Notes: a model not told the origin generated them from the letters alone. A stretch of 64,000 nucleotides of DNA from Sinotaia quadrata (GCA_028829895.1 CM054183.1:20755975-20819974), one strand, 5' to 3'; counted from the stretch's first letter, positions 48,901-58,259 are shown. Made by a program: numbers and translations.

Positions 48901-50414
48901 GCTCTTGGACATGTACTAAGGTGTCCCATAACACATCGAATGCGGACACTACCCCTTAGATACTGTTCAGGGCGTACAAGTTTAGCATTTATGCAGCTTA
49001 TGGACGCGCCTGTATCGACCAGTATTTTGACTTTTTGTCCGTTTACTGTAGCCTGTTGGGTCTTTAGAGTTGCACCTGTTTCAGTGCATACTTTTACATC
49101 ACGTGGACTGGGACAGTTCTGAGAACTATGCCCCTTCCCTTTGCAAGTGTAACATGTCATAGGTGGGGAGTCACGTGTGTGACGTCGTACGTCTTGTGAC
49201 TTAGTGTATGTCCGTTGTACCGGTTCGGGTTTTTCCGATTTCGCCATCGGTCGGTTCAGTTTCGGTGTATACTTCTGCCGATTTGTAAGAGGAGGGCGTG
49301 GCGCACTCCTCGTAATTACCGGATCAGGGTAATCATTATACGTGTCTGCTAACTTCAACATATCACAGAAGTTAGTCGGGGGATTTCGCTGCAAATATGT
49401 CGTCATTGCAGGCGGAGCAATATGGAGAAATTGATCTCTTAATATCAAATCAAATAGGCCCTCATATGTCTTCCGGATGTCTGTCAAATCAATCCATCTA
49501 TCAAGATAATGGCGTAACCGGGTACCGAAGGCTTGCATGGTGTCATTTGCTTTAGGTATGGCCCTCCTAAACATTTTTCGAAAGCCTTCAGCTGTACATT
49601 GAAAAGTACGCATCAAACCCGTTTTGAGATCTGCATAAGTAATAGCGGGATTGCGCGTTAGATCAGTAAATGCGCGCGAGCTTTCACCTTGAAGTATTTG
49701 ACCCAGTTGTTGTTTCTTTTCAATGTCAGTGTAATTAAAGTTGGCAATGAAACTGTCAAAGCGTGTCAAAAACTCGTCAATTGTCTCGACTTCAGGGTTA
49801 AAGAAAGCTAGCCGTGTACGGGGTTTATTTAACTCGGCCTGTTGCTTAGCAGTCCCATCTAACAACTTCTCTCTAGCTGTTACCTCTTGCTTAGCTAATT
49901 CAAGCTGTTCCTGATGTGCTCTAGCTTTTAACTTAAGCTTTCTCTCTTCTACTTCCTGCCTTTTATCTTCTAAATCCCTAGCAGACTGAATCTTTAATAA
50001 CTCTATTTCTCTCATATCTTGGATTTCTTTCTCTTTAAAATCTCTCGCCTCTTTCGCTCTTTTTTCCTCTAGCTCATTTTTTCTATCCTCTAGTTCTCTA
50101 GCCTCTTTCGCTCTTTTTTCCTCTAGCTCTCTCAGGTTTTGCATCTCTAGCTGTTTAGCTAACTCTCTCTTATCTTCTAGCTCTATAGCTTCTTTCGATC
50201 TTTTTTCTTCTAGCTCTCTCAAAGTTCGCATCTCTAGCTGTTTAGCTAACTGTCTCTTATCTTCTAGCTCTCTCACCTCTTTCGCCTCATTTTCTTTCAC
50301 AACATACCATTTAGCTATCTCCTCATCCACGTATTTCTTTAACTCGGCTTTCTCATACCCGAATTCTCTACCCATAGCCATGAGTTCTTTCTTTATGTTT
50401 ACTAGCTCGGCCAT
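45912..50414 (-). CDS. Gag-Pol polyprotein of Gmr1-type LTR retrotransposon
   Basis: Single intact frame of 1500 residues. The frame is open further upstream to a GTG at 50531, but the ATG at 50414 (MAELVNIKKEL) is the first Met and the likely start. Domains in order: a Lys/Glu/Arg-rich coiled coil (about 40-195) with a 29-residue internal repeat (51-79, 80-108, part of a third); capsid (about 200-361), whose second half (278-361) is SCAN-like; CCHC zinc knuckle (C421, C424, H429, C434); aspartic protease LVDTGAS (465-471); integrase HHCC (H652, H659, C689, C692), DD35E triad D722, D782, E818, and GPY at 959-961; reverse transcriptase (about 1085-1280) with D1170 and FFDD (D1232, D1233); RNase H with D1381, E1420, D1447, D1490. 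All catalytic residues are present. Gag and Pol are fused without frameshift or stop, so the Gag:Pol ratio must be set some other way, such as proteolysis. No envelope. Confidence 0.95.
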   Translation of the reverse strand: MAELVNIKKELMAMGREFGYEKAELKKYVDEEIAKWYVVKENEAKEVRELEDKRQLAKQLEMRTLRELEEKRSKEAIELEDKRELAKQLEMQNLRELEEKRAKEARELEDRKNELEEKRAKEARDFKEKEIQDMREIELLKIQSARDLEDKRQEVEERKLKLKARAHQEQLELAKQEVTAREKLLDGTAKQQAELNKPRTRLAFFNPEVETIDEFLTRFDSFIANFNYTDIEKKQQLGQILQGESSRAFTDLTRNPAITYADLKTGLMRTFQCTAEGFRKMFRRAIPKANDTMQAFGTRLRHYLDRWIDLTDIRKTYEGLFDLILRDQFLHIAPPAMTTYLQRNPPTNFCDMLKLADTYNDYPDPVITRSAPRPPLTNRQKYTPKLNRPMAKSEKPEPVQRTYTKSQDVRRHTRDSPPMTCYTCKGKGHSSQNCPSPRDVKVCTETGATLKTQQATVNGQKVKILVDTGASISCINAKLVRPEQYLRGSVRIRCVMGHLSTCPRATVHVTSSVFSGTVTAAVIRDMQFGFILSPGQCDAHTDGIYPVLPVTTRAQRERSKQGPPALKIVENTFPQLTPSQLSHLQQEDKSLSSMLKLARKNTITSSKYATITYFLKDGLAFRRTDFKENDTRSTTCLFTPTPLRPLILSFAHDSIMSGHQGARRTEQRIREDFFWPGLSRDVRSYVRTCTQCQQHIDRGRVSRVPLEIVPTVEEPFLKVAVDIIGPIIPAAEGGYRYILTIVDFATRYPEAVALKGITAIEVADALIDVFSRTGVPREILSDQGTQFTSAMMAETMRLLACKQLFSSPYHAQSNGAVERFNGTIKKMLIKMASEQPDQWPRFLAPLLFAYRELPQESTGYSPFQLLYGRQPRGPLKLIKETWVKGDTVTDGKDVHTYVAELRQRLTETCHLAQENIREKQPRYKRNFDRTAVERDLEPGQLVLLLRPTHNNRMQMHWRGPYRVIKRVKQNDYSIQIGNKQKTYHINMLKRYYERSDEQIQNVNVALIQLEDSNFRTDMMSAETTPNLAVTVDQVEIDSNLTVEQRDAMSKLLHRHARIFTDQPGHSDLVEHRIKLLSDKPIRLKQYPQKYESTKYIAEQVREMQKQGVIEQSISPYSSPVVLVKKKDGTLRFCVDYRQLNEITEFDAEPIPNQDELFAKLTKAHYFSKFDMCKGYWQLSVAIDDRPKTAFPTPLGLFQFCRLPFGLANAPATFARFMRKLPLESVNALNFFDDILVATGTWDQHLSSVGGLLDILERHRLTVKPSKVRAGFREIEFLGHIISDGQIGPNLDLTAAIRDMTLPTTKKQVRAVLGLVGYYRKFVPNFSTLLKPLTDLTGNKQPTKIRWTAECSTALEKVKDILTSKPVLQLPDFDKRFIVRTDASDEGLGAILLQETDDEYLPVAYASKKLLDRETRYSTIEKECLAIVWALKKFSAYLYSKPFILQCDHKPLTYLRTSMYDNARLTRWTLLLQEYSFVVEHIAGRENSGADALSRHAITAI

Positions 50415-50860
50415 TTTTAAAATTGCTAGTTTATCACGAGTATGGATAAAATGACTTAGAATATTCGCGGGATTTTGATCTCTGTCGGTCACAAGTGGTG
50501 CAATGGTGTGCGTATGAACACCAGCCACCACGTGATTAGGATTATTACAAACACGAGTAAAAGAGATCCTAATCGCAAATTTGCAAAGTTAGCAAAATTT
50601 GCAAAACAACAGTTGCTATGTAGCGTACAGAATATCGATCTATGTACGTCTAAACACGAGTCGGTACGCGTTAACGATAATAGCGTAAAGATTATAAAAC
50701 TTATTTCAACACAATAATAATAAGTCTTATCAAAATCCAGTTCACCTAAGTCTCAATAGCAAAGCCCTAACATGCAATAAACAATGCATAATGGTGATGA
50801 GATAGAAAAGCAGGAAAGAGATGACACTTTCTTACAACAACACAATTTACCTTGTCAGAT
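50415..50860 (-). other. Untranslated leader of the retrotransposon
   Basis: About 446 bp between the primer-binding site and the gag ATG on the element's strand. No separate ORF of note; a role in packaging or translation is expected from the class but no signal was identified. Confidence 0.7.
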
Positions 50861-50878
50861 CACGGTCAGTGGTCACCA
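50861..50878 (-). promoter_or_regulatory. Primer-binding site for minus-strand DNA synthesis
   Basis: On the element's strand the sequence two bases inside the 5' LTR reads TGGTGACCACTGACCGTG. The TGG start, complementary to a tRNA CCA end, and its position are diagnostic of a PBS. I could not assign the tRNA; matching its complement against tRNA 3' ends of a related genome would settle it. Confidence 0.8.
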
Positions 50879-50880
50879 GA

Positions 50881-52612
50881 TGTCACAAAACGGGAGGCTC
50901 GTTACAAGCCGACCCGAGCTGAAGTTAGAGATGCAAGGGGTGAAGTCTATTTTTGGCCTGCTCCGGTGCACCTCCAAGAAAAGCCCGTGACGTGTGCCAG
51001 TACTACGTCGCGTCAAGTTGTTACATAGACACACATGACATACACCATTGATGTTTGGGTGGGGCCCAATTTATTAATGTCATGCCAAGGAACGTTTTAT
51101 TGGCGGTGTGTGTTGTGAGTGTGTATCATAAATGTGAATAAATGGACGAACAGACGAACGGTGCAAAACAATAGTACAAATTCTTTCGTCCCTCTCAAAA
51201 ACTATGAATAACAAGAGAGTTGAAAGATGTTTAAATCAGGTTATTTATTTCCCGATTTAAAAGGGGCACTACTCTTTCGCACAGTGATTAATCATTCATT
51301 CAACTTTCCAATGTCATACACTCTTTGGGAAATAAGGGGAGATGAAAATGATGAAATTCAAAATATAAAATAAAGATTAATTACACAATTCTTATGCGGC
51401 AAATGGGGCCGCTTTAACAATAGTTGACATGTAAAATAAACATTACTTTTAACATTAGAGTTCTTATTTTGCAAACGATATAATAGTGTTCATTTTCTTA
51501 AGGTTCTAGAGTTAAGTATGTGCGCGTTAGCCGTGCGAATTATTACTCACTATTAATGTCAGAGTTCCAAGGAGATGACGTAATCTCACACGTCACTTAT
51601 AAGCGGCACTTCAAAGTGAAGATCACGGCGCAATTGAGGCGTCGCATTACAGGTGAAGATTCTGCAGAATCTAGGCACCACTTTCAGATTATCACGGGGG
51701 AGAAATCTGAAATTTAGCTGACTGTTGTCAGCCTCGATAATTATCGTTGTACCGGTTGTCGTGGAAACGGACATCCCAACGACGTTTAGCATTATCGGGT
51801 GGAGTCGTCCAGTGGGATGTGTCGTCGCATTACATTGAGTGTAGAAATCCGGATTGTCTGTGAGACGATCACGGTGCTAGCCTCTCAATTAGCGGAATAG
51901 ATTGCCAAACGAACCCTGACAGGCGGGAAGAACAAGTTGGTCCCTCGTGTCGTTAACTGCATACAACCAGCGTCGCATGCATCGGGTTTTTTCTTGACAG
52001 TGAACTTTCCACTTTGCCAAAAGTTATACTGAGTAATTTTGCCTCGTTACTCAATATATGGCATCAGACGGATGGAAAACGGATGGAAAGAGATTATTGC
52101 AGCTTTCCTTTATGAAATCTCTGTACACGAGATAATTCATTCGTGAAGTTAGACTGGCTTCAGACGAATCGACGTTTTCAACATTGAGAATAAAGTCTTC
52201 ATTTTGCCTCTTATATAGCTTTCACTGAAGGTTTCCAAAACTTCCAGAAGCTATGTCCTGTGACATGATTTTTGCCTTGGATATATAGTGGTAATCGTGA
52301 TGCACGCTTTTCTGTGGTCAATTCTAATGCGCACTGGCCATCTCACTCGTCAACAACATGTGACGGTATTGCGCAGTTGTCCCAATTTATTTAATATACA
52401 TATTCTTCATAAACTAATATATATATTCAATATGATAATTAACACACACTGCGTCACGAACGTCTGTCTACTAAAGAGATCTTAGGTGACCGTTACTGGA
52501 ATTTACATGCTACATACGAAAAATAACAAAACTCGGGTTACTTCAACTAGTTTTGTTAGCGGTTTTTTAAAATGAAATAAAATATAATTTCTGTCCCTCA
52601 TTTCCTGTGACA
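50881..52612 (-). repeat. 5' LTR of the Gmr1-type element (1732 bp)
   Basis: Direct repeat of 44052-45783. By eye I found only two substitutions: position 51179 (A here, T at 44350) and position 52342 (C here, T at 45513). The termini form a short inverted pair (TGTCACA and TGTGACA). At 1.7 kb the LTRs are long for this class. Short ORFs inside are identical between the two LTRs and carry no recognisable domain; they are not considered genes. Confidence 0.97.
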
Positions 52613-52617
52613 CTCGT
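52613..52617. repeat. Target-site duplication, right copy (CTCGT)
   Basis: Matches 44047-44051 exactly. Its presence shows that both LTRs belong to the same insertion and that no recombination has swapped the flanks. Confidence 0.92.
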
Positions 52618-52773
52618 GACTGGCTCCTACACCCTTAAATTGAACACTTTATAACTTCGCACTGTAGAAGGAGACTCTCTTTGTTATCAATGTTGAGTCG
52701 GGATAGGTGTACATAATGAAAGTATTTGGATCACTAAAATATATACTTCTGCCTATATCAGTCAGTATCAGTA

Positions 52774-52930
52774 ATGCTCCCCCTCTCTCCCCTCTCCCAT
52801 CTCTCCCTCTTTCCCCCTCTCTCTCCCCCCTCTCCCATCTCTCCCTCTTTCCCCCCTCTCTCTCCCCCCTCTCTCCTTCTCTCCCCCTCACCTTCTCTCC
52901 CTCTCTCTCCCCCTCTCTCTCCCTCCCATC
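52774..52930. repeat. C+T-only tract (CTCTCCCC/CCATCTCTCC type)
   Basis: About 150 bp almost free of purines on the + strand, with short internal repeats. On the minus strand it is a pure purine tract that creates a spurious Glu/Arg/Gly-rich ORF. Confidence 0.9.
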
Positions 52931-53004
52931 CTCTCTCTTTTCATACCTTTGTGTCCAGCACAATTGCCCTGTTATTTATCGTCGTATGGTGCGTGCTTAT
53001 CTTT

Positions 53005-53245
53005 ATGCGGCACTCTGTTATATATCTTTGTATCATTCGTATATCTGTTAGGCAGCACTCTACCCTGTTATATATATTTGTATCACACGTGTATCTGTTG
53101 GGCAGCACTCTACCCTGTTATATATCTTTATATCACACGTGTATCTGTTGGGCAGCACTCTACCCTGTTATATATCTTTGTATCACACGTGTATCTGTTG
53201 GGCAGCACTCTACCCTGTTATATATCTTTGTATCATTCTGCACTC
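53005..53245. repeat. 50-bp minisatellite, about 5 copies
   Basis: Copies start at 53051, 53101, 53151 and 53201, with a diverged one before. Unit begins GGCAGCACTCTACCCTGTTA and contains ATATATCTTTGTATCACACG. It is short on + strand stops, so small false ORFs overlap it. Confidence 0.93.
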
Positions 53246-54424
53246 TGCCCTATTATTTCTCTTGTGTAATTCCTGTCTTGTTTAGCCAGCTCACCGCGCA
53301 GTTATTTCTCTTCAAGTGTTATCCTGCTTTCAGATCTCCCCCACCTCCCAACTCTCTTTCTGATCTGCCCTCATGATTTTAAGATTGATCGATGTAAAAT
53401 GAAATAATGACGTCATTAGTTCGTTACCAATCTTCTTCCCTCCCACCCACCTTATCCACCCTTCTCGCCCGCTGTGCCTGGGCAGTATGAAGAATGATCC
53501 CCAGGACTCTTGATGTCCAATCGGTCTAGACCTGTTTGAGAGCATCAAGATGACACATTCAGCCACAAGGGGAAATTGAAGCACACTTATCTGATAGTGC
53601 CAGAAAAAGAAATGGCGCGCTCTAGCCTTTATTCCACCAGTCGATTTAGCGTCTGCAGAAGCCGTAGTCCCATCTATAAGAACTATTTTTAGAAAGATCG
53701 GCTACTCTCCTGACAATTTCACCGTTTATTGACTATTGAAAAGATAAAATATGTGACACTAAGTGACCTGTACCCTTTAGTGTGGCGAGATTTAAGCCCT
53801 CCCCTCCCCCAAAAAAAAAAAAAATGGTGAATACAAAACTACATAAAAACTTGTATGAAAACATATTTCTTATTACTAACTCGAAGTCACTGAGTGTCCA
53901 AGAGCTACAAATCTGTTACTGTATAAAGGGAAACAATCGCATTCAGTTAACAATATCTTTAACCTTTGTAGAGAGTAAGCTCCCATGTTCAGGCACGGTG
54001 CCCCTGTTATTTTCATTCACTACGACAATTTCTATTCAACAACAAGGGATCATAATTTTAGTATTCAACTATCTGTCTTTGTTTAATGTTATGCTACTAT
54101 TTTAAAACATTTTACATTGGAGGTCAGCCAATTTTTCTGTCCAAGGCGTTTAAAGCATATATTTCAAAAATATATGTATGTTTTCAAAACAATATTGAAC
54201 AATTATTTCTTAATGCGTTTAATACAACAAAAAGGCATACTGTAATCTGCATTGGAATTTTGAAAAGATCTGTGTTTTAGTCGACTGTTTTCGTTTATTT
54301 GTTTGTTTGTTTGTTTGTTTGTATTCAGCAAGGAAATGTTTGTTCCTGACTGTACCAATAAAATTATATAAATATTAAGACATACTTTATTTCCCCTTTG
54401 ACAGAAAATAGACACTTGACATTA

Positions 54425-54850
54425 ATGTTGGGTAGAGGGGACTGAGATGAGTACTATTTGTGTAATGTTTAATCTGTTCAAAGACTGAAAATTGATGACT
54501 ATAGATAGGTATTATTTGGACTGAGGTAGGAAGCCATTACTTGTTCTATTCAAACATTAGAAATTGGTGATTAAACGTGAATTATTTGGACTAAGATAGT
54601 AAACAATTATATCATCAGAAGTAGATGATTATGATAAGTATTATTTAGACTGAGGTAGGAACTATTTCTTTATTGTTTAATCTATTTAAATAGTAGTCAC
54701 AGCTGATTAAGTTAGGTACTGTTTGAGCTGAGGTAGGAATTTTTTATTTTTAATCTATTTCAATGCTAGAAGTATATGATTAAGATAGATATTGTTGGAC
54801 TAAAGTAGGAAGTATTGATATATTTATTCTATTTAAATAATGGAATCTTT
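54425..54850. repeat. Degenerate repeat, period about 70-85 bp
   Basis: Five to six copies of a unit containing TATTATTTGGACTGAGGTAG, then a TTTAATCTATTCAAA-like part and AGAAATTGATGATTA. Copies differ widely. It lies about 200 bp upstream of RARS1 exon D. Confidence 0.75.
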
Positions 54851-55060
54851 GTTATGTTTCAATGATCAGTATATTTAATATGCATATCTCTTAGTATTAG
54901 ATGTCTGAGAGTAGTAATATAATTTAGCTTTGAATATTTTTAATTATATACGAAAAATCTAGATTTAAGATTCAGATCTTAATTTTTATTGGGATGATAA
55001 TTGTTGAAGTTTAAAAAATATAACCATTTTACTCTAATCATTTCCATGTTCTCTTTGCAG

Positions 55061-55170
55061 GGGAGATACTCAGAGTAAATATGAGTCGTCTGCTCCTGTG
55101 TGAAGCAACAGCCAACACCATCAGTGCTGCCTTCTACATTCTAGGAGTGACACCTGTTGACAAAATGTAG
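55061..55170 (+). CDS. RARS1: RARS1 terminal coding exon D with stop codon
   Basis: The last coding exon encodes the C-terminal 35 residues after the split Gly codon and ends in TAG at 55168-55170. The translation begins EILRVNMSRLLLCEATANTI and ends FYILGVTPVDKM. It matches the family ending (KVNM.R.LLCEA then a D/Y-ILGI.PV..M tail); a terminal Met preceded by Pro-x-x-x is a hallmark of ArgRS C-termini. The acceptor is TTCTCTTTGCAG. The preceding intron (43616-55060) hosts an 8.6-kb LTR retrotransposon. Together the four exons give 531 bp, or 176 codons plus stop, about the last quarter of a 660-residue enzyme. In animals RARS1 is a member of the multisynthetase complex through its N-terminus, which is not in this window. 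Confidence 0.97.
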
Positions 55171-55409
55171 CACCTGTCATCTTCATTGGTCATAGTTCTT
55201 TGTTCTAACCAGTTCAGCAAATTGAGAGACTATTTTCTAATTGAACTAATTATTCAGTTATATAATAGAATGTTATTTTCCTTTAGTGAAAGCTATAAGT
55301 TACAAAAATATAATGATGTGGACATGGATAATTTATTCTTCTGTTATTTTAGGGTTGGTTTTCTTTGGCAGAGAGGTTTGCATGAGTGAAATAATGCTTC
55401 TCAATGCTT

Positions 55410-55500
55410 GTGCATAAGTAACAAGATTTGTACAAAAGCAATAAGATTTGTGTCAAAGTAATAAGATTTGTGTCAAAAATAATAAGATATGTGCAAAAGA
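55410..55500. repeat. About 24-bp repeat in RARS1 3' UTR, 4 copies
   Basis: Copies of AATAAGATTTGTGTCAAAGT with small changes. Confidence 0.85.
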
Positions 55501-56186
55501 AATGTTGTAGATGTGCAATTGTTCAAGTTTCCAGCACAGTGCTCTATTAACAGTTGCAGTAGATCTTCACCTAAATTTCATTGAGAACTGTAAGATTTAG
55601 CAAAGACTGGAAAATGTTTGAACCTAACCATTTTCCATACTAGACCTAGTACCTTAACTCCCCTCTAGTAAGTATGCATCATGAAACAATGTCAGACAGC
55701 TTTTTGTTATTTATTGCATGGACATTCATCAGCAGCAGTACGCAGGTTTCTGTCCTAGAGTATTTTTAGAACAGCTGTTTTGTTATTTTATTTTTGTATC
55801 AGTTGATGATTTTTGAAAGAATTTACTTATTTTTTTAATTTTAGGGTATGAACTAGTTTTTAAAAAAATGGGAATTTTTTAAAAATTATTATTATTAATA
55901 CTAATTTCATCATTATTATTATTTTTAATTGGTATGAAACTGCATAGCTTGCAGATGGGGAAAAATAGACAATTACTAATTGATTTAACATTTGCTTTAG
56001 ATGAATAGATATCAAACTGTAATCCTTGTCAGTTGGAAAATCTTGATTGTTTTCTATTTATTTAATAGCTTTTTACAAATACATTGTATTATTAGCTCAA
56101 TTTTTTTCCCCAAAATATAATCTTTATTCTATTTTTAAAATATTAGCTTGTGTGTTTTGTTGACAAGTATTTTAGTTGTTATGTTT

Positions 56187-56197
56187 AATAAAATAAA
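56187..56197 (+). terminator. Tandem overlapping poly(A) signals, likely RARS1 3' end
   Basis: Two overlapping AATAAA hexamers (56187-56192 and 56192-56197) about 1.02 kb after the RARS1 stop. They are followed by a GT-containing stretch (TGTGTTGCTC), the usual arrangement for animal cleavage and polyadenylation. A further AAATAAA lies near 56227 and another at about 57.28 kb, so alternative ends are possible. Confidence 0.5.
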
Positions 56198-56576
56198 AAC
56201 TGTGTTGCTCACATCAATGTAGTTGTCAAATAAACCACACAATGTATTTCATATTAACTGTATAAGAATACTTTCTCACAATGCATCATTTATATGCTTT
56301 TTTAAAAATATATACAGATTTTACATGTACATAAACAATTTTCATTTTCTTCTAAACCATAACAACTCGTGTGTGTGTGCAAATTTTACAATAATACTTT
56401 AGACTAGCATTTTTTGTCTCAACGCAGGCTTCAATCAGAGCCATCACAGGAACAAGATTTCCCAAATCAGTTTTGATTGTGGATTAAGGAGGTGTAAGAC
56501 ACTCCACTGCAACTGTATTTCAGATAGAATTAACTGCTCCTATTCAGTCTCTGACACTACCATAGATAGGAATATT

Positions 56577-56757
56577 ATTGCACATCTGGTTTAGCAAAAC
56601 CCTTTCACTGGAGGAGACCTACCAGTCCTAGTGTGATTGCATATCTGGTTTAGTAAAACCCTTTCACTGGAGGAGACCTACCAGTCCTAGTGTAATTGCA
56701 TATCTGGTTTAGCAAAACCCTTTCACTGGAGGAGACCTACCAGTCCTAGTGTGATTG
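56577..56757. repeat. 59-bp minisatellite, 3 copies
   Basis: Units contain CATATCTGGTTTAGCAAAAC and GAGGAGACCTACCAGTCC. They lie about 370 bp beyond the proposed RARS1 poly(A) signals. Confidence 0.93.
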
Positions 56758-57680
56758 CAGTAAAATACTTACTATGCACACATTTTTGAATATATTGTTT
56801 CATACACCATTTATTTTTCTGTTTTGTTTGAAACAGTAGTTTTCAAATTTTAACATCAGCTTGTAGGAAGTATGTTTCAAAAAAATATTCTTCTTTAAAC
56901 TATGTTCTGTTTTTGAGTGTTTGTTATGTTGCATTTAGTTTATTTTCCCATTTTTTTATTAGTGGTTATCTTCCCTTCTGAAAAGTTCTAAAGTTCTGAT
57001 TTTCTTTATTAAGATTTTTCTTTATTGTCATTGTATAAAAAAGTTAAAATTGATGGAATGCATATTGTTTTAGTTAGAACATTGAAGCTTGTTACAGTTA
57101 TATGCATTTCATTTGCTGACCAGCATTATATTGATCGACCTTAATCTGAGCTGTACATGTATCTTCAGTAGAATCCTGAGTGTAACTTAAATGTAGCAAA
57201 CAGATTTCAGACTGTTTATTTTTTCAAAGTGGGTATCATCAGTAGCAATGCATGTTATAAGTTTTTATTGAATAATAATTAAATAAACATGATTTTTCAA
57301 AATTCATTTGCTTTTTCTTTTTTACTTTATTTACGGCTGCAAAATAAGAGATGAGTGTTGGCAGTGTGTCAGTACTTCTGTGGATTTTGGGTAGCGAGAT
57401 AACCATCTTACAGTTATTAATTTGAATGTATGACTTGTCTTGTATTTGAAGAGGGAAATAACCCATTCTAGTTCTTACAGAATGTAAACACGTTATCTTC
57501 CAAACATTCCTGTTGCAACCAAAAGGAGTTTTTTTTAAAACATTTTTTTTTAAGGGAACTATGTATTCGGTAAAAGACTGAGTGAAATGGATCTAGATCA
57601 AACATAGTTTGTGAATGAGATTTGCCCCGTTATTAAGACACACAATCCCCAAGCCCTTGGGATAAAAATGAAGTGACGTC

Positions 57681-57851
57681 ATGAATGGGGATCAAATGGC
57701 CGCCAATGTAATTTTCTCTGGTACACTATATGACTTTTATCCAATTTGTGCTGATGACAGCGAAAGTTTTTCTTCTATTAGTTCGCATAGCATTTCTAAT
57801 TATGTTGGAGATACCGAGGAAACAATGATGATGACCGTGCCTGATAAGTAA
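57681..57851 (+). CDS. Unrecognised 56-residue ORF with promoter-like upstream word
   Basis: ATG at 57681 follows a perfect TGACGTCA (57674-57681) and AAATGGCCGCC lies inside. The product starts MNGDQMAANVIFSG and is acidic and Ser-rich further on (DDSESFSSISSHS, GDTEETMMM), ending at TAA. A GT just before the stop (AA/GTAATT) could be a weak donor, which would make this a first coding exon. I do not recognise the protein. It could equally be a chance ORF or a piece of transposase. Downstream sequence gives no obvious partner exon. Confidence 0.25.
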   Translation: MNGDQMAANVIFSGTLYDFYPICADDSESFSSISSHSISNYVGDTEETMMMTVPDK

Positions 57852-58259
57852 TTTTTCTGATAATATATAGTAACTGTACTATATGCCATACGTTTGTAGT
57901 CATCGTTATGCTCAGAGACATATTTCTATTATTAAAATGAGTTATATATGATTATAATTAAAATTATGTATGAATGATGAAAACTTTTTTAAGTACAGTT
58001 CAGCGCCGATTATTTTTTGTTGTTTTAATCCTCCAACCCTTACCCTCCTTTACCTTCACTTTCAGTACAGTACAACCCCCTCCCTCTCCCTGACCACATA
58101 GGACAGGCTTCATTGTCATTCTCGAAAAGTCACTGGGTTAGCGTTCTTTTCCAGCCAACCTAATCTTAACAGGGATGTTGAGGGAGAAGTTGGACGGGGG
58201 AGCTGACAATAAGGAACCCTAAAGTTGAAGGCCACAACATTCAGCATTAAATTTTAACG

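Larger units (their letters stand above)
44052..52612 (-). mobile_element. Complete Gmr1-type Ty3/gypsy-like LTR retrotransposon
   Basis: Element of 8561 bp reading on the minus strand. The parts seen are: 5' LTR 50881-52612, primer-binding site, one gag-pol ORF 45912-50414, polypurine tract, 3' LTR 44052-45783, and a CTCGT target duplication outside each LTR. LTRs begin TGTCACA and end TGTGACA. Pol order is protease, integrase, reverse transcriptase, RNase H, which is not the usual Ty3/gypsy order (integrase last). Yet the reverse transcriptase, the RNase H and the GPY motif after integrase are Ty3/gypsy-like. That combination is the published definition of the Gmr1 group, named from an Atlantic cod element. 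No envelope gene or chromodomain is seen. The assignment to Gmr1 rests on domain order and the SCAN-like capsid; a phylogeny was not run. Confidence 0.93.
43616..55060 (+). other. RARS1: RARS1 intron C-D, 11.4 kb, hosting an LTR retrotransposon
   Basis: Starts with the tandem donor array (43616-43816) and ends TTCTCTTTGCAG. The 8561-bp retrotransposon at 44052-52612 plus one 5-bp target copy accounts for most of the length, so the pre-insertion intron was about 2.9 kb. The remainder is unique sequence at 43817-44046, a pyrimidine block and 50-bp minisatellite at 52774-53245, unremarkable sequence at 53250-54420, and a degenerate repeat at 54425-54850. Confidence 0.9.
55171..56215 (+). other. 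RARS1: RARS1 3' untranslated region (inferred)
   Basis: AT-rich sequence between the RARS1 stop codon and the first good poly(A) signal. It holds a four-copy, about 24-bp AAGATTTGT-type repeat (55410-55500) and AU-rich stretches. Open frames here are short and unconvincing. The 3' end is inferred; a longer UTR reaching the 57.28-kb AAATAAA is possible. Confidence 0.5.

Noticed and set aside
50415..50531. Upstream extension of the gag-pol frame to a GTG (39 extra codons).
   Set aside because: GTG is not a usual eukaryotic start; the ATG at 50414 is followed by the coiled-coil segment and leaves a normal leader.
57751..57766. CTGATGA...GAAA, resembling a hammerhead ribozyme core.
   Set aside because: Only two to three bases lie between the two core parts, too few for stem II, and flanks do not pair.
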